A stretch of DNA of 64,000 bases, from assembly GCA_910578715.1 (NCBI GenBank), contig CAJTRL010000009.1:1-64000 (forward strand), written 5' to 3'. Shown here in pieces: positions 63,518 through 64,000 of the stretch (position 1 is the stretch's first letter; each line of letters begins with the position of its first letter). A program made the translations under genes and the position numbers. Under the pieces are notes generated by a model that was not told the DNA's origin, made no database searches, and saw only the letters and a list, made by a program, of their open reading frames with translations. The DNA comes from an uncultured Lachnospiraceae bacterium (GTDB lineage: Bacteria > Bacillota > Clostridia > Lachnospirales > Lachnospiraceae).

Positions 63518-63798
63518 ATAGGGCGCAGCCCGAACCGAGATGAAGCGGAGCGGAATCGAGGTTGCATGGCTTTAGATTTCGGCCAGCCACGCGAGACGAG
63601 CGAAGCAAAGTCGAGCCCCCTTCCCGACCGAGTCAGGCGAAAGTATAGGGCGCAGCCCGAACCGAGATGCAGCGGAGCGGAATCGAGGTTGCATGGCTTT
63701 AGTTTTCGGCCGGCCAAAGAACCAGACAGACCGTGCATACGCGAGACGAGCGAAGCAAAGTCGAGTCCCACCCCGCCCGGGACGAGCGAAGCACAGTC
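63512..63798 (+). repeat. Composite direct repeats before gpr
   Basis: A 64-base unit occurs at 63512-63575 and 63639-63702 with one difference. A 27-base unit GCGAGACGAGCGAAGC... occurs at 63589-63615 and 63739-63765, with a partial third copy at 63778-63798. The units alternate. Frames exist through the region, but none has codon usage or composition of a gene. The remainder (63301-63456 and 63799-63929) holds the rpsT leader and probable gpr leader. Confidence 0.85.
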
Positions 63799-63929
63799 CC
63801 CCACGCACTCGCCCGCCCGCGCCGCATATAATAAACAAAGGAATGATAAATAATCCGTATTCCGCGCCCTTTGGAGTTACTTATTTACCCTTCCTGAGAA
63901 AAAGGAAAGAAGAAACGAGGACATGAGAT

Positions 63930-64000
63930 ATGAGTTGGTTTCAGGTCAGAACAGACCTGGCATTGGAAGCCAGGGAAAGTATTGACGGGAAAGAAAACGA
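63930..64000 (+). CDS. gpr: Germination protease GPR, 5' end
   Basis: The window ends after 23 codons. FQVRTDLALEARESIDG is the recognisable GPR N-terminus (Asp and Arg of the prodomain region). GPR degrades small acid-soluble spore proteins at germination. GAGG lies about 9 bases upstream of ATG. Its position divergent from rpsT matches other spore-formers. Confidence 0.85.
   Translation, partial: MSWFQVRTDLALEARESIDGKEN

Noticed and set aside
63482..63926. Open frames through the repeat block before gpr
   Set aside because: They encode low-complexity, repeated Arg/Ala/Glu sequence on both strands created by the DNA repeats.

Overview
The window looks like chromosome of a spore-forming, anaerobic member of the Clostridia, most likely Lachnospiraceae (inference). 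The case rests on moderate GC with frequent GGAGG ribosome binding sites, a paired GlgC/GlgD, a minimal SufC-SufB iron-sulfur system, CIRCE-controlled htpG, the DUF5717/DUF5716 cluster, YtaF, rpsT divergent from the germination protease gene gpr, and a yybP-ykoY riboswitch. No rRNA, tRNA or CRISPR array was seen.

Layout. 1-4.6 kb is accessory: an Xer-type recombinase, a long foldback repeat, a methyltransferase, an alpha/beta hydrolase, and a chloramphenicol-acetyltransferase-like gene sitting between remnants of a VbhA-like antitoxin and a Fic toxin. 4.6-10.1 kb (minus strand) holds a response regulator, a histidine kinase and a two-gene ABC exporter. 10.4-26.7 kb is mostly housekeeping: glgC-glgD, greA, a Ca2+ P-type ATPase, ytaF, a beta-CASP nuclease, folA, a soluble hybrid kinase, ilvE, a PHP hydrolase, a foldase lipoprotein and htpG. 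26.96-34.03 kb is one SpoIID-like/peptidoglycan-binding gene split in two by a 5.8-kb element. That element carries its own large serine recombinase, a translationally coupled small gene, two secreted proteins and two giant palindromes. The two ends share GGTA, and joining them restores a 421-codon frame.

34.1-41.2 kb is an uncharacterised four-gene operon (DUF5717, an actin/Hsp70-like DUF5716 protein, a TPR protein and a coiled-coil membrane protein). 41.3-46.7 kb carries purC-purF-purB and purA, followed by a convergent PBECR4-type nuclease gene. 47.9-49.6 kb is sufC-sufB. 49.9-58.0 kb is a self-contained sugar PTS operon: a LevR-like regulator with degraded AAA+ motifs, IIA, IIB, IIC, a GH1 glycosidase, and its own HPr and enzyme I. 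58.0-64.0 kb has a PurF paralogue without the catalytic cysteine, the Mn2+ riboswitch with a TMEM165-type exporter, a zinc-ribbon and a TPM-domain membrane protein, a VOC protein, rpsT, a repeat-rich gap and the start of gpr.

The strongest candidates for something new are the intervening element at 27.64-33.45 kb, which has the architecture of a developmentally excised (skin-like) element, and the DUF5717/DUF5716 operon next to it. A set of nested palindromes, two sharing a cloverleaf-like core, recurs between genes and is not explained by annotated features.
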